This document shows positions 61,955 to 64,000 of a stretch of DNA of 64,000 nucleotides, one piece after another. Under the pieces are notes generated by a model. It searched no databases and had not been told where the DNA came from. It worked only from the letters and a program-made list of their open reading frames with translations. The position numbers were made by a program, and so were the translations under genes. The stretch comes from Macrostomum hystrix (Eukaryota > Platyhelminthes > Macrostomidae). Every line of letters starts with the position of its first letter. Within the stretch, counting starts at the first letter, position 1. Where the stretch lies: positions 32,822,501 through 32,886,500 of the forward strand of contig CATNEN010000038.1 in NCBI GenBank assembly GCA_950097015.1, read 5' to 3'.

Positions 61955-62755
61955 GAGAATGATGGATGGAAGATTGGAGAATGATGGATGGAAGATTGGA
62001 GAATGATGGATGGAAGATTTTAGAATGATGGATGGAAGATTTTAGAATGATGGATGGAAGATTTAAGAATGATGGATGGAAGATTTTAGAATGATGGATG
62101 GAAGATTTAAGAATGATGGATGGAAGATTTTAGAATGATGGATGGAAGATTGGAGAATGATGGATGGAAGATTGGAGAATGGTGGATGGAAGATAGGAGA
62201 ATGATGGATGGAAGATTGGAGAATGATGGATGGAAGATTGGAGAATGAGGGATGGAAGATTGGAGAATGATGGATGGAAGATTGGAGACTGAGGGATGAA
62301 AGATTGGAGAATGATGGATGGAAGATTTTAGAATGATAAATGGAAGACTGGAGAGTGGTGGATGAAACATTCGATAGTGACGGATGAAAGATTGGAGAAT
62401 GAGGGATGGAAGATTGGAGAATGATGGATGGAAGATTTTAGAATGATAAATGGAAGACTGGAGAGTGGTGGATGAAACATTCGATAGTGACGGATGGAAG
62501 ATTGGAGAATGAGGGATGGAAGATTGGAGAATGAGGGATGGAAGATTGGAGAATGATTGGAGAATTGGAGAATGAGGGATGGAAGATTGGAGAATTAGGG
62601 ATGGAAGATTGGAGAATGAGGGATGGAAGATTGGAGAATGAGGGATGGAAGATTGGAGAATGATTGGAGAATTGGAGAATGAGGGATGGAAGATGGGAGA
62701 ATGATGGAATGAATATTTGAGAAGAATGGATGAAATATTGGAGAATGATGGTTAC
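61955..62755. repeat. 22-bp minisatellite
   Basis: About 36 units of gatggatggaagattggaga plus at. A ~115-bp block (62290-62400 and 62420-62515) including aaacattcgatagtgacgga is duplicated. Confidence 0.96.
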
Positions 62756-62769
62756 AAGTTTAAAAAATA

Positions 62770-63150
62770 ACAACTTATCATCAAATCAGCTTTTTTAGTC
62801 CGTTTTCTGTCACAATAAATTACCTAAAAAGTTCACTTTAGAGTAGGTCAAATTGGTAAATAAAAGTGTATTTTAAATAAAAGTGGAACAGTCCGGCTTT
62901 TTGCGCTATTTACGACTACTTAGTAGTGCAGTTAGTGAAATATTTGGAATATTAATGTAATCATTGCAATTAGCACAGGCCAGACACATATATACGTTTA
63001 TATTCTGTACAGATATGAGGCAACTCTGACAGTAGGTAAGCACACACAATAAACAGGTAGGCAAAAACTGAAGGAGATATCCGAATAGTTCAAACTAATA
63101 AATTCTTTTATTCAAGAGCAAGATAACAAAAAAGCATTTAGGCACGTAGA
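62770..63150. other. Spacer
   Basis: AT-rich, nothing recognisable. Confidence 0.5.
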
Positions 63151-63154
63151 AAAC

Positions 63155-63655
<501 letters not shown>

Positions 63656-63659
63656 ATAA

Positions 63660-64000
63660 GGAAGTGAGGAAGTCAGGGATTTATCGAACGTTGAGGTCAC
63701 ACTGTCAAACGAGTAATTTCTGGAATGATCAACATACTCGTAAGCGTTAACGAGGATCCGGTCGAAAAGTAACCGATATGGATCGAAAAAGCTTAAATTA
63801 ATAGAAAAAGAGTAGTAAAGAAAGGATTTCTTTGGATTATCGAGAAAAGCTGAGAAAGCGAAATGAATTAAAATTTAATGATGTAAATCGTTTTCTATCC
63901 TTCATGAAATTAAATTCTCAATTGTGCTTAATAATAGTCAAAACAATTCCACTTTGTTAATCTAGATGTTTAGCTTGTACTTTAGTGAGCATCGCCGCTG
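63660..64000. other. Right edge of window
   Basis: No feature I can support. Confidence 0.5.

Overview
This is animal nuclear DNA from an invertebrate. The genes carry GT-AG introns and belong to metazoan families (an ELK/Kv12 potassium channel, TMTC, ARL2BP, DNAJB, GILT). The coding exons are GC-rich, while the introns and spacers are AT-rich. I cannot name the phylum. The most obvious property is an extreme load of tandem repeats: about 34 separate arrays, roughly 25 kb or about 39% of the window by my tally. Because repeat units have no fixed frame, most long open frames here are repeat artefacts, not genes.

Layout. 0-6 kb: three copies of a small secreted protein that resembles the group-7 mite-allergen/TULIP lipid-binding fold. 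Two are intact on + (765-1552, 2700-4032). One on - (5240-5966) has lost its start codon. The second and third copies are identical through exon 1 but diverge in exon 2. 6-12.4 kb: no gene; a 2.4 kb array of 23-bp units, then a 1.5 kb array of 18-bp units ending in a Helitron-like terminus that recurs at 45.5 kb. 12.6-18.1 kb: ARL2BP on - (six coding exons), with a solo-LTR candidate, a SINE, a 35-bp minisatellite and a 447-bp TIR element in its introns. 18.1-19.6 kb: a divergent promoter with a perfect four-unit heat-shock element, then the intronless DNAJB/HSP40 gene on +. 21-23.3 kb: a PAN plus glycine-rich (ALK-type) protein on -, followed by an array with about 22 perfect CRE palindromes (TGACGTCA).

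26.5-56.5 kb: one ELK (KCNH3/4/8-type) voltage-gated K+ channel on -. I reconstructed 15 coding exons (3300 nt, 1099 aa) whose phases all agree. Nearly every intron is filled by one or more minisatellites. The 11.7 kb intron between exons 5 and 6 holds a complete TMTC gene on the opposite strand (38165-42202, three exons, 914 aa). 57.4-58.9 kb: a two-exon GILT thiol reductase on +. 61.1-61.3 kb: a lone first exon of an unidentified single-pass membrane protein on -. The rest is repeat.

The genes are functionally unrelated housekeeping, neuronal and secretory genes; there is no operon or pathway cluster. The interest lies in the dispersed repeat biology: tRNA-derived SINEs (about nine copies, two with clear target-site duplications), a mobile element carrying a minisatellite core, minisatellite families recurring at distant loci, and a sharp gene-conversion boundary in the secreted-protein cluster.
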